From positions 3,114,886-3,178,885 of the forward strand of contig LR746267.1 in assembly GCA_902729315.2 (NCBI GenBank): a stretch of 64,000 bases of DNA, given 5' to 3'. Source of the stretch: Spirodela intermedia. Its lineage: Eukaryota > Streptophyta > Magnoliopsida > Alismatales > Araceae. A program made the position numbers and the translations under genes. Every line of letters begins with the position of its first letter. Within the stretch, counting starts at the first letter, position 1. This document shows, piece after piece, positions 1 to 15,722 of the stretch. The notes beneath the pieces were generated by a model that worked only from the letters and a program-made list of their open reading frames with translations, ran no database searches and was not told the origin of the DNA.

Positions 1-4998
<4,998 letters not shown>

Positions 4999-5390
4999 TC
5001 TTTGCTGCTAAAAATCAAATCTTTTGTTGATGGGTATTTATAGTATATGCTTCCACAAATCCATGAAGAACACAAGATGATTCCGTCAACCTGCTTTCAT
5101 CTGATTAAAATAGTAAGATTATTATTTAAAATTTCCGGGCTTCTTGATAGGGAAACTCTATAATTTTATGTGGGCTAGAGAGAGTAGCCGTTTTTCTCGA
5201 AGGGGTATGTGGAATTGCCTTCTCCTCGATCTCTTCTCCCGGGTAATCCACTTCGAGAACAGGTAGAGAGAGAGAGAAAGAGAGAGAGAGAGAGGAATCT
5301 TGTACTTGACCAGTGTACTATATGGGTTCTTTGGAGAGTAGAGTGAGTGCGAGGATCTGCCCATACGTTAAAGACGAGCAGGCTAAGGAG

Positions 5391-5450
5391 GGGGGTTGCC
5401 ACCCGTTGAAAGACAAGGAGTGGGGTTGCCACCCGTTAAAGACGAGGACT
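5391..5450. repeat. Short tandem repeat, 30-bp period
   Basis: The block GTTGCCACCCGTT followed by AAAGAC occurs at 5395 and again at 5425. Flanking degenerate pieces (CGTTAAAGACGAG near 5366, CCGTTGAAAGATCC near 5467) suggest an older, longer array. Confidence 0.8.
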
Positions 5451-5545
5451 GCCAACGGCCTAGGCCCCCGTTGAAAGATCCAAAAACAGGCTCTTTATCT
5501 GACCCCCGGTCATACCCACCCGGACCCTCCCGACTTCACTTCTCA

Positions 5546-5548
<3 letters not shown>

Positions 5549-5582
<34 letters not shown>
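5549..5582. repeat. (GA)n microsatellite
   Basis: Pure GA dinucleotide tract about 33 bases long. A shorter interrupted GA tract lies at 5265-5294. Confidence 0.95.
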
Positions 5583-5584
<2 letters not shown>

Positions 5585-6187
5585 TTTGGGGATAACCCAG
5601 ATCTGAAATAGTCATTAGCCACATACCTCGCATCATAAGGAGTGAACTCCATTGATTCCTCATTACGGAACTCCCTCGGATGTTGATTCCAATGAACAAA
5701 TCGAGACATCATGATATGGAGTAGATCTTCGATCAGTCAAGGCGATCCGTGAATGGATCAGGTGAAAACCTAAGAATTTGACCGAGAAATAATCACCCAG
5801 TTCCTTAAAAAATCCACCCTTTTTGTTCAAGATTTGGATCGAAAGATGGGTTTTTTCTAGGTTTATTACTCTAATATTCTTGATAATCTGATAATAATAA
5901 AAAATCGGGTCTCCTCTGATCTATAAGACTAAAATTATCCCAAAAAGGAAACTATTAAATGATGGTGCCAGTGTGGGGGGTTGATGGGTTGGTGGTGGTC
6001 TACGCCCACCAAATCGTCCCCCATTGACGGCGATAGATCTACACCTCTAGTAAAAACAAAGCCTACCCCACTCCTTTGAAGGCCCATTGATTCCACATTC
6101 CCAATGGCATTTGAAACCTCGGTTTGGGCTTCCTTGGAGTTCATTAATGCCGGTATTTGGAGGGGAAACTGGGGCCTTGACATACGA

Positions 6188-6236
6188 CCTCTCCCTCTCC
6201 CTCTCCCTCTCTCTCTCTCTCTCCCTCTCACTCTCT
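6188..6236. repeat. (CT)n microsatellite, interrupted
   Basis: CT tract with regular CCCTCT interruptions, grading into pure CT. Confidence 0.95.
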
Positions 6237-6596
6237 AAAAGCAGCATTACCCATGTGTTCTTAACGACGGATTTGATGTTATTAATGAGCTTCATTAATG
6301 TCTTAGTAATCCTTGTTCTGGTGAATTAGTCCCATACGGCATGAAATCATAGGTCTTATAGGAGTAGAGCTATTCAATGTTGCATGGGTCACAGATCCCA
6401 GGACTCTGGGTATTCCCATCTGAGAAACCCTAATCTCGCCTCTGGGCTCGCAAGAGAGACCGCCATGAACGAGGCCATTCTTCTTCTTGGGAAGACAGCG
6501 GGTCGCCATTAATGAGGTGCTCGCCGCCCTCCCGAAGACCAGGTTATCCCCGGTTTTCCCGAGCTTGCATGCATGAAGGCGAGAGTCCGATAGGTA

Positions 6597-6960
6597 TTCA
6601 ATAAACAGAGCATTTAATCACAACCGGTACTGCTTGACATTGCACACATTCATTGGACCTTGTCTCACCCTTGGGTTATCTTAGAGAGAGAAAGTGAGAG
6701 AGAGAAGAGAGCTGGTAAGGTTGGGCCTAGTCCGAGTCTCTCCTCCTCCTGAATTAGCAGAATTGCCTTCTCGTTGATCTCTTCTCCTGGGCAATGCACG
6801 TAGAGAGGAAGTTTAGAGAGAGAGAGTCGGGTCGTCCTTCAATAAACACAACACAATTTAATCAGCATCAGTAATGTTTTACATTGCACTCACTCATCGG
6901 ACCTTGTCTCCCACTCGCATTATCTTAGACACAAAAAACACAGACAAGAGAGAGAGAGAG

Positions 6961-7020
<60 letters not shown>
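6597..7020. repeat. Diverged tandem duplication, about 241-bp unit
   Basis: The segment starting CAATAAAC at 6597 and that starting CAATAAAC at 6839 share, in the same order, a CATTTAATCA-like block, TTGACATTGCAC / TTTACATTGCAC, GGACCTTGTCTC and TTATCTTAGA followed by a GA tract. A part of the same unit (GAATTGCCTTCTC followed by GATCTCTTCTCC) also recurs near 5210 and 6759. Confidence 0.75.
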
Positions 7021-7021
<1 letters not shown>

Positions 7022-7036
7022 GAGAGGGAGAGAGAC
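6947..7036. repeat. Long (GA)n microsatellite
   Basis: GA tract of about 75 bases with a single GCGA interruption, grading into GGGAGAGGGAGA. It ends 13 bases from the CYP77B stop codon, so in the P450 transcript it would be a CU-rich element at the very start of the 3' untranslated region. Confidence 0.95.
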
Positions 7037-7048
7037 AGAGAGGAAACC

Positions 7049-8614
7049 CTAATACTTCCTCTCGACGATGGCGGCTCTGAGGGGCTCCTTCATGACGACG
7101 GTGAAAGCAAAGGTCTCCTCCGGATCTGGCGGCCCTTCCCCTGGAACGGACACCCATCTGAACTCCCTCACCATCCTCGCCAGCATCATCTGTACATGCA
7201 GCGTCCCCAAGCTCGCCGCCGGGCAGATCCTCCTCCCCACTCCAAACGGCATCATCCTCACCCCTCTCATCCCCGTCACGTCCGTCTCCCACCCATCTCC
7301 TCCCTGCAGGAACCTCTCCGGCCTGTACTCCCCCGGATCCTCCCACATCTCCGGATTCTCCGTCAACCACGCCGTATAAAACTCCACATTCGCCCCCGCT
7401 GGCACCCTGTAACCCCCCAGCTCCGTGTCCTCTGTGGCGGCGTGCGAGAGCACGAAGTGGCTCGGTGGATGCCTCCTCAGCGTCTCCTTCACCACCGCTG
7501 TTAAATACGGCATCTTCTCCACCTCCGTTTCTGTGATCTTCTTCCCGGGGCCGGCGATGGAGATGATCTCCTCGTGGAGCTTTTCTTGGATCCGCTGGTC
7601 CAGAACCATGTGGAGGAGTGCCCACTCGAGGGCTGTGGCGCTGGTGTCGGTGCCGGCGCTCATCACCTCCGAGCAGAGCGTGACGAGCTCGTCCTCTCCG
7701 AGCCTCCCTCTTCCGGCGGGGTTGAGCACGAAGAGGGAGTCGATGTACGCGCCGCCGATGGGGCTCACCATCTCCGCTTCACCGGTGTATTTGCTCTGAT
7801 CGCCGCCGCAGTCGAAGAACGCGCGGCGATCGCGCACCAGCGGTGCGAGCAGCGCGAGCTGGCGCTTGCGGAGGTTGCGGGCGGCGGTGAGCTGCCCGCG
7901 GAAGAGCGGCGTCAGCGCCGGCAGGAAATCCGGCAGCTTCAGAGTCGACATCATCATCACCTCTTTAAGAACGGCTTCGATCTGCTGCACCAGTGACTCT
8001 GCAACTCTGGCTCCGAAGCAGATGCAGACGAGGATGCTACAGATGGTGAGGCGGCAGTTGTCCATCACCTGGACGGATCCTTTATCTTGCTGCTCTCGCC
8101 GGAGCCGGACGAGGTGGTTCTCCATAGCCCAGTCGCGGATCCACCCAAACTGCCGGACCTTCGCCGGAGAGACGATCTCCGACACGAAGTTCCGGCGGAG
8201 GGCGCGCCACAGGGGGCCGTAGAAGGCGGAGTTGACGGTGCACTTGCCGACGCTGAAGAGGAGCCTCGTCGGAGAATCTGCAGGGCGGCTGGCGAAGAGG
8301 TGGCCCCTCTGAACCAGGGCCTCGTGGATGAGCTCCGAGGAGGTGACGATGATCAGAGTTCGCTGGCCCATCTTCATGCTGAAGATGGGGCCGTACTTGG
8401 GACGGAGATCCCGGACAACGTATATGAACGGGCGGCGCTGGAGGGCCACCTGGAAGAGGTTCCCTACCACCGGCCACCCCCGCGGCCCTGGCGGCAGGCT
8501 CTTCGTCTTCTCCCCACCGCCGCCGCCTCCTGCATTGCTCCCGCAGTAGCGCCACCAGAACACCGCTAAGAGAGCACCCACGAACAGAAGGAAGAGATCG
8601 GCGAGGTCCATCAT
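7049..8614 (-). CDS. CYP77B: Cytochrome P450, CYP77B type
   Basis: Heme-thiolate monooxygenase anchored in the ER. Arabidopsis CYP77B1 is reported as a fatty-acid epoxygenase, which suggests a cutin- or lipid-related role here by inference. The gene is a single exon of 521 codons starting at the MMDLADLFLL anchor. It shows the membrane anchor (residues ~5-20), the proline-rich hinge LPPGPRGWPVVGN, the I-helix AGTDTS, the K-helix KETLRR, the PERF motif RPERF, and the heme loop PFGVGRRICPA with the ligand cysteine, so all catalytic landmarks are present. Stretches such as GQRTLIIVTSS, SVGKCTVNSAFYGPLWR and CRLTICSILVCICFGA point to CYP77B over CYP77A. The open frame continues upstream to 8812, but that part crosses a G homopolymer and has no P450 character, so I start at 8614. 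Strongly GC-rich and intron-free. Confidence 0.95.
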   Translation of the reverse strand: MMDLADLFLLFVGALLAVFWWRYCGSNAGGGGGGEKTKSLPPGPRGWPVVGNLFQVALQRRPFIYVVRDLRPKYGPIFSMKMGQRTLIIVTSSELIHEALVQRGHLFASRPADSPTRLLFSVGKCTVNSAFYGPLWRALRRNFVSEIVSPAKVRQFGWIRDWAMENHLVRLRREQQDKGSVQVMDNCRLTICSILVCICFGARVAESLVQQIEAVLKEVMMMSTLKLPDFLPALTPLFRGQLTAARNLRKRQLALLAPLVRDRRAFFDCGGDQSKYTGEAEMVSPIGGAYIDSLFVLNPAGRGRLGEDELVTLCSEVMSAGTDTSATALEWALLHMVLDQRIQEKLHEEIISIAGPGKKITETEVEKMPYLTAVVKETLRRHPPSHFVLSHAATEDTELGGYRVPAGANVEFYTAWLTENPEMWEDPGEYRPERFLQGGDGWETDVTGMRGVRMMPFGVGRRICPAASLGTLHVQMMLARMVREFRWVSVPGEGPPDPEETFAFTVVMKEPLRAAIVERKY

Positions 8615-8774
8615 GGTGGCGGCGATGGTGGAGCTCCTTCTTCTGCCGCTGCTGCTTCTGCACTGCCTGCTCTCCGGCGAGCGGAGATTTAACGAGGGAA
8701 GGGGGATGGAATTTAATGGAGGCCATCTGTCCGGACAGGGCAGTGAATGCGAGGCGCAGGGGGTTGAGCAAGCC

Positions 8775-8787
8775 GGGGGGGGGGGGG
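8775..8787. repeat. Homopolymer of 13 G
   Basis: Run of G between the CYP77B start and its upstream region. Any change in its length shifts the upstream frame, another reason not to extend the P450 protein into it. Confidence 0.9.
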
Positions 8788-9014
8788 TACCGCTCCCCAT
8801 TTTTATTCGCAAAATTATTTAATATATTAATTTTATTTCTGAACCATTTAACCCAATTTATATTACCTAAATTAAATATAATAGTTTAACTTGATGTTTT
8901 AAAATATTCATAAAAACTGAATTATTATTTTAATATTTAAATTTATGAATAAACTGAAATTTTTATATATTATAATACATATTGTTGTTTACCAAATAGT
9001 GTGCGCATTAAGAG

Positions 9015-9240
9015 CCCGGCGGGCCGGGCCGGCCTCGGTAGCATCACAAAGAATGGGCTTTCGGGGTGGATCCGCGGAAGCCCGGCCCGCAGGAAGTTTA
9101 AAGGTGTCCGGCTCAGAGAGGAGTGAATGGTCCGGGCTTTGTCTTAAATTTTGGGCCCGAACCTGGAAACAACCTATGCCGGGCCGGGCCAGGGCCCGGT
9201 CTCACTGCCCCGGCCCATCAACACGACCACCGCACACGGA
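9015..9240. mobile_element. GGGCC-rich block, possible hAT-like MITE remnant
   Basis: GC-rich island in AT-rich surroundings, with GGGCCGGGCCGG at its left edge and GCCGGGCCGGGCC near its right. Many small plant hAT-type elements have ends of this kind. I could not identify target-site duplications, so the call is tentative. Confidence 0.3.
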
Positions 9241-9912
9241 CACTGGGAAATACCACCTATATTTAGCCTGCTTTGACCCGAGTTCCAACTCACTTTCCAC
9301 CCGTATTGATTGCTTTCATCCAGCAAGCATTGCACTCTCTGTCGGAAGAGAGAGAAAGAAGGAGAGAGAGGAGCGGTATGGTGCAATTACTCAGTGTGAT
9401 ATACAGCACGATGACAGTCTACAGAGAGAGAGAGAGAGGTAGAGAGGTAGAGAGGGAGAGAGAGAATAACACGCTGAAACTATTCACTGCTACAGAGAAA
9501 TCCTGGCTTGCACCCGCACTTCTTCCCCTCCAATCCGATCGCCGGTGCAGTCGAATTTATTCCGGCAGAATCGCCGGCCGGCGCCGCCCCCCCTGCCCCT
9601 CCTCTCTCTCTCTCTCTCTCGGGGTTTAATGCCGCCGGTGGCCCCTCCAACCGCCCCCCATCAGCCGGTGCAGAAGCTGTCCCACCGCCGGCGTGAGAAA
9701 CTGTATCATCGCGGATCGCCTATCACGGAAAAGAGTTGGGCTCCCGTGAGAAAGGCTCTAGCGGCTCGTTTTGCTCATCTTGAGGCCTCTCTCTCTCTCT
9801 CTCTCTCTCTCCGACCTAATGGACCTCCGAGACATCTGTAAAACGAAACCCTTAGGACCTTTGTAAGCAAGCTATCATTTTCACGTCAGGGAGTTCCTCT
9901 CTTCTCTTCTGC

Positions 9913-9913
<1 letters not shown>

Positions 9914-9963
<50 letters not shown>
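9914..9963. repeat. (CT)n microsatellite
   Basis: Pure CT tract of about 50 bases. Shorter CT tracts occur at 9602-9620 and 9787-9811, and GA tracts at 9345-9372 and 9421-9466. Confidence 0.95.
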
Positions 9964-9966
<3 letters not shown>

Positions 9967-10458
9967 ATCCTTTATCTTCTGCCAACCATGGCTTTAATGG
10001 CATGTCGAGGCGTCAGATCGGCCGACTCAGTCACTCGGCCTCAGTCAAACTTCTTCCACTCGCCGTCGACGCGGCATTCGTCACACAGTCCGACGATATT
10101 CGTGTCTCTCTCCCTCTCTCTTTCTCTCTGTCTAGTGATCTACTATCTGGTATTTGGGTTGGTCTGGGCCCATTTAAAAAAATCAGTAAACGAGCCTTGG
10201 GCCAGGCCTAGGTGAAGTTCGACGGTGTGGGGCCCACCACAAGAGAATAATGCAAAAAGAAAATTAAAATGACAAATAAAAGTTATTATGATGAGAAAAT
10301 TCTATACTATGATTATAATAAAGGATATTTATATAATTTCCTAATGGTCCGGGCCTGATGCCGGGCCTGCCTAACGCGTTGACTGTGAAACTGTTGACCG
10401 TCACTTGGAGGGGGAGGCCACGTACTCTCTTCTCTTCTTCTTTCGGAAGGTAGATAGG

Positions 10459-10474
10459 TGAGAGAGAGGAAAAG

Positions 10475-10532
<58 letters not shown>
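10459..10532. repeat. (GA)n tract in the leader of the pseudouridine synthase gene
   Basis: Interrupted then pure GA tract ending 80 bases before the ATG at 10613, hence probably in the 5' untranslated region or core promoter. GA/CT tracts at this position in plant genes can bind GAGA-type BPC factors; that role here is inference. Confidence 0.85.
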
Positions 10533-10537
<5 letters not shown>

Positions 10538-10612
10538 GAAGAGGGACAGAGACAGTGTGTCTTCACCCGCCGCCACTTCGCTACTGAAGGTGAAGGGGCG
10601 CCGCCGACGGCC

Positions 10613-13600
10613 ATGGCGCGCTTCTCGTCTTCCCTGTCGGCTGTGGTGTCGAGCGGTCTCGTCTACACGCGGAGGAGGTGTTCACCTCTGGTAGCTCCGG
10701 CTGCTCTCTTCCGCGCCTTATCCTACGAGGTACGGCCACTCCAGAAACGGCGGAGGGGCGCCACCTTGTCGTCCCTGTTTCCAAGGACGGCTGTGGCTTT
10801 TGGCCTCACCGCTACTGCAGGCGACGTCATTAGTGACGACAGAGTTAGTGCTAGTGGGTAAAGACTTCATAATTTCGAATAACATCTCGTGTGCTGGAGG
10901 TGTGATTTGTTTTCTTACGTCGGTAGCATAATTTATTCCCTGCATCCCGGAACTTTAAATCCGCCTTCGGCTTCTCTGGAGTTTGGACAATTTGATGGGA
11001 GTGGGAAATGCACGCGCGGTATGGTTAAATCTGTGTATGAAGAGGAACATGAAATGCTTAACATTATGTAGAACAGAAAATTAAATTTTCTGATGTTTCC
11101 TATAATATATTTTCTGGGTATCAGTATTTTACATATAATTATGTCACTTTGAAGGATGCATTGTTGTATGAATGTTTCTTATGGTTACTAGTCGTAGCAT
11201 TTGATTAATACCTATTTTAGGAAAAATAAAACAGGCATTAAAACCGTCTACAGTCGGTTCACAATGGCAGAAAAACTTATGAGTATAAAAAATACTGACT
11301 TCCGCCAGGACAGATACATCTTGGTTGAGCAATACATCATGGATGAAGGCCATTCCCAAACAATTTCCTTCACCATCATAAGACAAGCTATCTTTTCCAG
11401 TTGAGATCTCCTGTTTGGGTTCAGACTGTAATGTGCCATCATCATTCAAAATTAGATACTGTGGAAGAAAAATTTCTGGACGTACAACAACTCATATCTT
11501 ATTTTCTTCCAAGTAGAAGAAATTGTTCTCGTTTTCCTTTCTCTCTGTAGCTTTTCTTCCAACGGCTCATGCCTTTACCAGCTGCTTATTACTTATTGGG
11601 TTAGCTGGTATTGAATCAATCGCCTCCTGTGTTATCTTTTCATGATCTCGATCTTCTTCTCTTTCCTACATATGTAACTGGATTTAAGCCTCGGAGATTT
11701 CTCGGGCTGGCATTTCCATTAAACCCCCCTGATCTTCCGTGAATTTCTTACCACTGGATTGTTTTGATTTCAGACACTATCAATACAACCGTCTGCTTCC
11801 CTGCCCATCGCAGAATAGGCCACCCAGGGTTGAACACCTCGTTGTCTCAGAAGGGGGGCCGGTTCTTGAGTATATTTGCAAGGAACTGGATCTTCCTCCC
11901 CTGTAAGTAATGGAAAAGGATTTGGAATCAGGAGTTGATGATTGTTTCAATCTATCTTATGGATGCTGATGAGCATTGTGCCTATTGTCTGAATCCAATG
12001 TCCCTTTTGAAGCTATGTTGCTGATCTAATTGATTTCGGGGCTGTATATTACGCCCTGGTGTGCCCAACACCCCCTCCAAGCGCTACTCAAGAGCAAGTT
12101 GAGATTTTTAAAAGGGTAACAGCACCATCAATTCTGCAGAAGAGATCATCAATTAAAGGAAAGACAGTGAGGGAAGCGCAAAAAACCTTCAGGATAACGC
12201 GTTCTGATGAATTCGTTGAAACAGGCACATATTTACGCGTGCATGTGCACCCAAAGCGCTTTCCAAGGTGGTTATAGCTATCTGATTGTTGGATTTTTTA
12301 AAATTTTCCTTTTTTTTAAAAGGAGATTCCATAACATATACCCTTCTAGTCTTTACCCAGATCCCATTCCAGTTTTGTGTTTCAGTGCATCATATTTTCT
12401 CACATCGTCCCTCCTTTTCATACCTCTTCTAAATGGTATTCAATTATTTGCTCATTAGAAGCATGAAGTCAGCCCTGAATAATAAATCACTTTGGGCAAT
12501 TTTTCTGCAGCCAATGGAAACCCACTTCTGGATTGACAGGGAAATTTCATGGTTATGATTACGTTTTATTTTATCACACTGCAATGCTCATTAGTTTCTG
12601 AATATAATCAGGTGTTACGAAGTCGATTGGAAGTCTAGAATCATAGCAGTGACTGAAACATATGTTGTCCTCGACAAACCAGCAGCTACTTCAGTATGTG
12701 CATCTTTTTCCTGTTCCCCACATAGTTGGTCATTACTTTGTTTGCACAAATTCCTGCTCAGGTACGATACTGGAAACTATTTGGTGTTTAATAATTGTCT
12801 GTTGATAGCCTTCCTGCTATTTATCCATAAACAAATTTCACCTAAATCAGAAATAGGGGGGCTAATCAAATTTAGAATAAAAAAATGGAAGAGACGCAAG
12901 AAAACGATCATCTGGAAGGTGTGATTGCATGATCATTGGGCGGTTTGGGACTCATGAGAAGCCCAATTCAGGCCTCATTCTTGGTTTAAAACATCAGTCA
13001 AACCTAGAAAAGAATGATCTGGAGCCGGAAGAAACTGTGTTGAAAACGTCCCTATCCCTCCTTCCATGTTCATCGTGTTGTTTCAAGTATCACCCACCAA
13101 ACCCTTTGACCACCCTTTACGTTCCATCCTCTTCTCCACCCTTCCAACTTCTCCTCCATGCTGGTTGGGTATTATCTTTACGTTCCATGTTCTGACTTTG
13201 TTCTTTGAATTTTTTGAGGTATTGACTATAGTGTTCATTCTTTATGCTTTTTTGGGTATATACTTAAATGTGTCTTTGGATCACCTACTCCTGCCTTAGT
13301 TTCTTTTGTCTCATGCTCTATGAGGCGTGTATGGTCTGTGTAGGTGGGTGGGACTACCGACAACATTGTAGAAAGCTGTGCAAACTTTGCAACTCGTGCT
13401 TTAGGGCTAGAAAGTCCCTTGCTGACCACTCATCAGATTGATAACTGCACAGAGGGCTGGTAATTTTCATTGGAATAAAATAGCCTGAGATGCCCAGGGA
13501 GATGTGTAAGAGAAATAATGGTTGATTCACCGTTTTGCAGTGTTGTGCTTTCTAGGTCGAAGGATTTTTGCTCTTATTTTCATGGATTAATAAGGGTATG

Positions 13601-13966
13601 TTCTTGACTTGATTTTAAATTATTGATTATTCTTTTATTTTGTAATAAACGGATATTGTGAAAAGAGAATGATATTTTTCTTCAAGTAGAATAATTATTA
13701 TTTTATTCCACCTCAGTGTGTGAGATTTTATGAACAGGAGAAGAAGGTGAACAAGCTTTATCTTGCTCTTGCTGCGGCACCTGTGCCGGTTGGAATAATT
13801 TCACACTACATGCGCCCAGTAAACATGGCCCCCAGACTTGTTTCAGAGGGTGAGGATGAATGAGATTCGAACATTATTTAGATTTCTCTAAGTAATGCTG
13901 TTCATTCTTAAAAGGTTTTGAAACCATATCAGGGGATAGCCCGCTATATCTGCTCTAGTCGCATAA

Positions 13967-14011
<45 letters not shown>

Positions 14012-15416
14012 CGCAGCATATGATGAAAATTGCTGGCCATATCAAAAAAATTCCATGATAACTGGGTGTATAGAGCGTGCTTAAACTGTCGTTGTCCTAG
14101 AATGGCAGCTTTTATATGTATTTTAAAAGAGAAGTGACAAATATTTCATAAATCTCTAAGACTAAACACGCAGATACACATATTCTTTCTATTTCATATT
14201 ATATTATAATTGTTTTCGTCTTAATCTTTATGCCCACATTCCTTCAGATTTGATTGATAGATGGCATCTATGCCAACTTGAGGTATTACAGTGCGAGGAA
14301 ATCCCTTGGCCAAATGCAGAGATTGAGAGAAGATACTCCATTGAAGACTGCGGATGGCCATCAAAGCATGTGGCCTATGAATGTACGATCAAGCTATTAA
14401 CAGGAAAAACTCACCAGGTATTTTTTTTATCCAAAAATTACCGATTTGGGTTTTTCAAACATCTTTTCTTTGATCTAGTTTAATTATTTCTTGATCCTTG
14501 GATGATGAATTTCTAATTTTTTTTTCTTGTTCTGTGGGTTCTTAAAAGGTATTCTTTTTTTTTATATACAATGTTCTTGCGTTTAGATTTATTATCTTAT
14601 TTATTTTTTAATATTTTTTGTTCATTGTTTCCCACTATATATAATCCTGGGAAGTTTCTGCTTCTTTTCTATTCCTGGACAATCATACGATGGATAATTA
14701 TCTTTTTGGATGTTTGGAAATGAATTCCCGGTTTTTTTTTTTCTTGTCCTGTGCGTTCTTTAAAGATTTTCTTTTTTATATATATAATTTTCATGCGTTT
14801 AAAATTATTATCTTATTCAGTTTTAAAATTTTGATATTAATATAATCCTGGGAAGTTTCTGCTTGTTTACTATTCCTGGAAAATCATAGGATGGATAATC
14901 TCCACGCATAAATAATTACTATCGTCTTGATTTCTTTGTTTAATATTGGAAGTGCCGCTGACTTTTTCACTGCTCTTGTGCAGTCAGATTATTGAGGAAG
15001 CTTCTGGTTTTTGCTTACTCGTTGACCTTTTGAGAATGGACGTATTTTCTAAAATTGGAAAATAAATAAATCTTCATACGTAAGCAATGGACATATTGTA
15101 TTTATTTATTTATTTTTATTTTGGTAACCTTACGATGCAGATCCGAGCCCAGTTGGCGGCCATCGGTGCCCCAATCGTGGGCGACTCCATGTACATGCCC
15201 GCCGTCATCAGGGAGAAGGAGGACCCAAAAGTCAACCCCTTTGGGAGGTCCAGGAACCCCCACGCTGCCGAAGATGACGGCGGAGGCAGCGCCGTTTTGG
15301 AGTGGATCGCGCAGCATGGGAAGGAACCCGCTGCGGCCATCGGCCTCCAGGCCTTCCAGATCTCCTGGGACGACGACACGTGTCTCTATAATTCTGGTGC
15401 CCCTTGGTGGAGATGA
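10613..15416 (+). CDS. RNA pseudouridine synthase 6-like, organelle-targeted
   Basis: RluA-family enzyme that isomerises uridine to pseudouridine in RNA, most like plant RNA pseudouridine synthase 6 (chloroplastic). Exons: 10613-10857, 11774-11902, 12013-12267, 12612-12693, 13344-13459, 13541-13595, 13738-13849, 14248-14417, 15141-15416; 479 residues, all phases agree. The first ~80 residues are rich in Ser, Arg and Ala with few acidic residues, as expected of a transit peptide. Then come RPPRVEHLVVSEGGP, an S4-like region (VADLIDFGAVYYALVCP), the core YVVLDKPAATSVGGTTDN, the catalytic segment THQIDNCTEGCVVLSRSK with the essential aspartate, LYLALAAAP, and LTGKTHQIRAQLAAIGAPIVGDSMY. It ends GAPWWR. 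RluA enzymes usually read HRLD at the active site; HQID is the variant I recall from the plant RPS6 branch. Confidence is high for the family, moderate for organelle targeting. Confidence 0.93.
13971..14009. repeat. (CT)n microsatellite
   Basis: CT tract in intron 7 of the pseudouridine synthase gene. Confidence 0.95.
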
Positions 15417-15456
15417 GTGGCGGCTCACCTTCGAGCACAGGGAAGAAACGGCCTTT

Positions 15457-15524
15457 TGGGCCGAGGCCGTACTTCTCATCTGGGCCAGTCTAAAATAGGC
15501 CGACCTGGTTGGGCTTACGGCCCA
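15457..15524 (+). promoter_or_regulatory. Three site II (TGGGCC) motifs upstream of the TMEM97-like gene
   Basis: TGGGCC at 15457 and 15481, and its reverse complement GGCCCA at 15519, lie in the 306-base gap between the upstream stop codon and the TMEM97-like ATG. Site II elements bind TCP factors in plant housekeeping promoters. Function here is inferred from position. Confidence 0.5.
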
Positions 15525-15582
15525 TTAAGATCCTCTGACAGCTCTGAATCTTTTTGGCAACGGTCTATTGGAGGGCCAGCTC

Positions 15583-15684
15583 TGTATCTCTCTCTCTCTC
15601 TTGCCCGCTCTCTGTGTCTATCTCTCTCTCTCTTGCCCGGTCTCTGTGTCTATCTCTCTCTCTCTTGCTCGCTCTCTGTGTCTA

Positions 15685-15715
<31 letters not shown>

Positions 15716-15716
15716 A
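15583..15716. repeat. CT-rich minisatellite, 32-bp period, in the TMEM97-like leader
   Basis: Three copies of a 32-base unit, marked by CTCTGTGTCTA ending near 15620, 15652 and 15684, followed by pure CT. The array ends six bases before the ATG at 15723, so it almost certainly forms the 5' untranslated leader. Confidence 0.9.
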
Positions 15717-15722
15717 CGCGTG

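Larger units (their letters stand above)
4999..7048. other. Spacer between GLR and CYP77B genes (convergent)
   Basis: No gene is seen. The stretch holds the 3' flanks of the two convergent genes, four GA/CT tracts (5265-5294, 5549-5582, 6188-6236 and 6947-7036), a 30-bp repeat near 5395-5450, and a diverged duplication of about 241 bp at 6597-7020. Short open frames here are mostly the Leu-Ser or Arg-Glu translations of the microsatellites. Confidence 0.8.
8615..10612. other. Divergent spacer between CYP77B and pseudouridine synthase genes
   Basis: Shared upstream region of two divergently transcribed genes, with no gene of its own seen. It has a 13-base G run at 8775-8787, an AT-rich block at 8800-9000 (a TATATTAA-type sequence about 200 bases from the CYP77B start), a GGGCC-rich block at 9010-9240, and CT/GA tracts at 9421-9466, 9602-9620, 9787-9811, 9914-9963 and 10482-10532. 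The TTTATATAAT at about 10328 could serve as a TATA element for the + strand gene, about 280 bases before its ATG. Short ORFs such as 9988-10215 are partly microsatellite and were not accepted. Confidence 0.7.

Noticed and set aside
7068-8569. Several long open frames on the + strand and in other minus frames across the P450 gene
   Set aside because: They are GC-rich shadows of the P450 coding sequence and match no family.
8615-8812. In-frame N-terminal extension of the CYP77B open frame
   Set aside because: It precedes the normal membrane anchor, crosses a 13-base G run and has no P450 features; the MMDL start fits family length.
9988-10215. 75-codon frame starting at an ATG near 9988
   Set aside because: Largely encoded by CT repeats and ending in non-family sequence.
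11144-11449. 101-codon minus-strand frame inside intron 1 of the pseudouridine synthase gene
   Set aside because: No family recognised, overlapping frames of similar length, AT-rich intron; probably chance.
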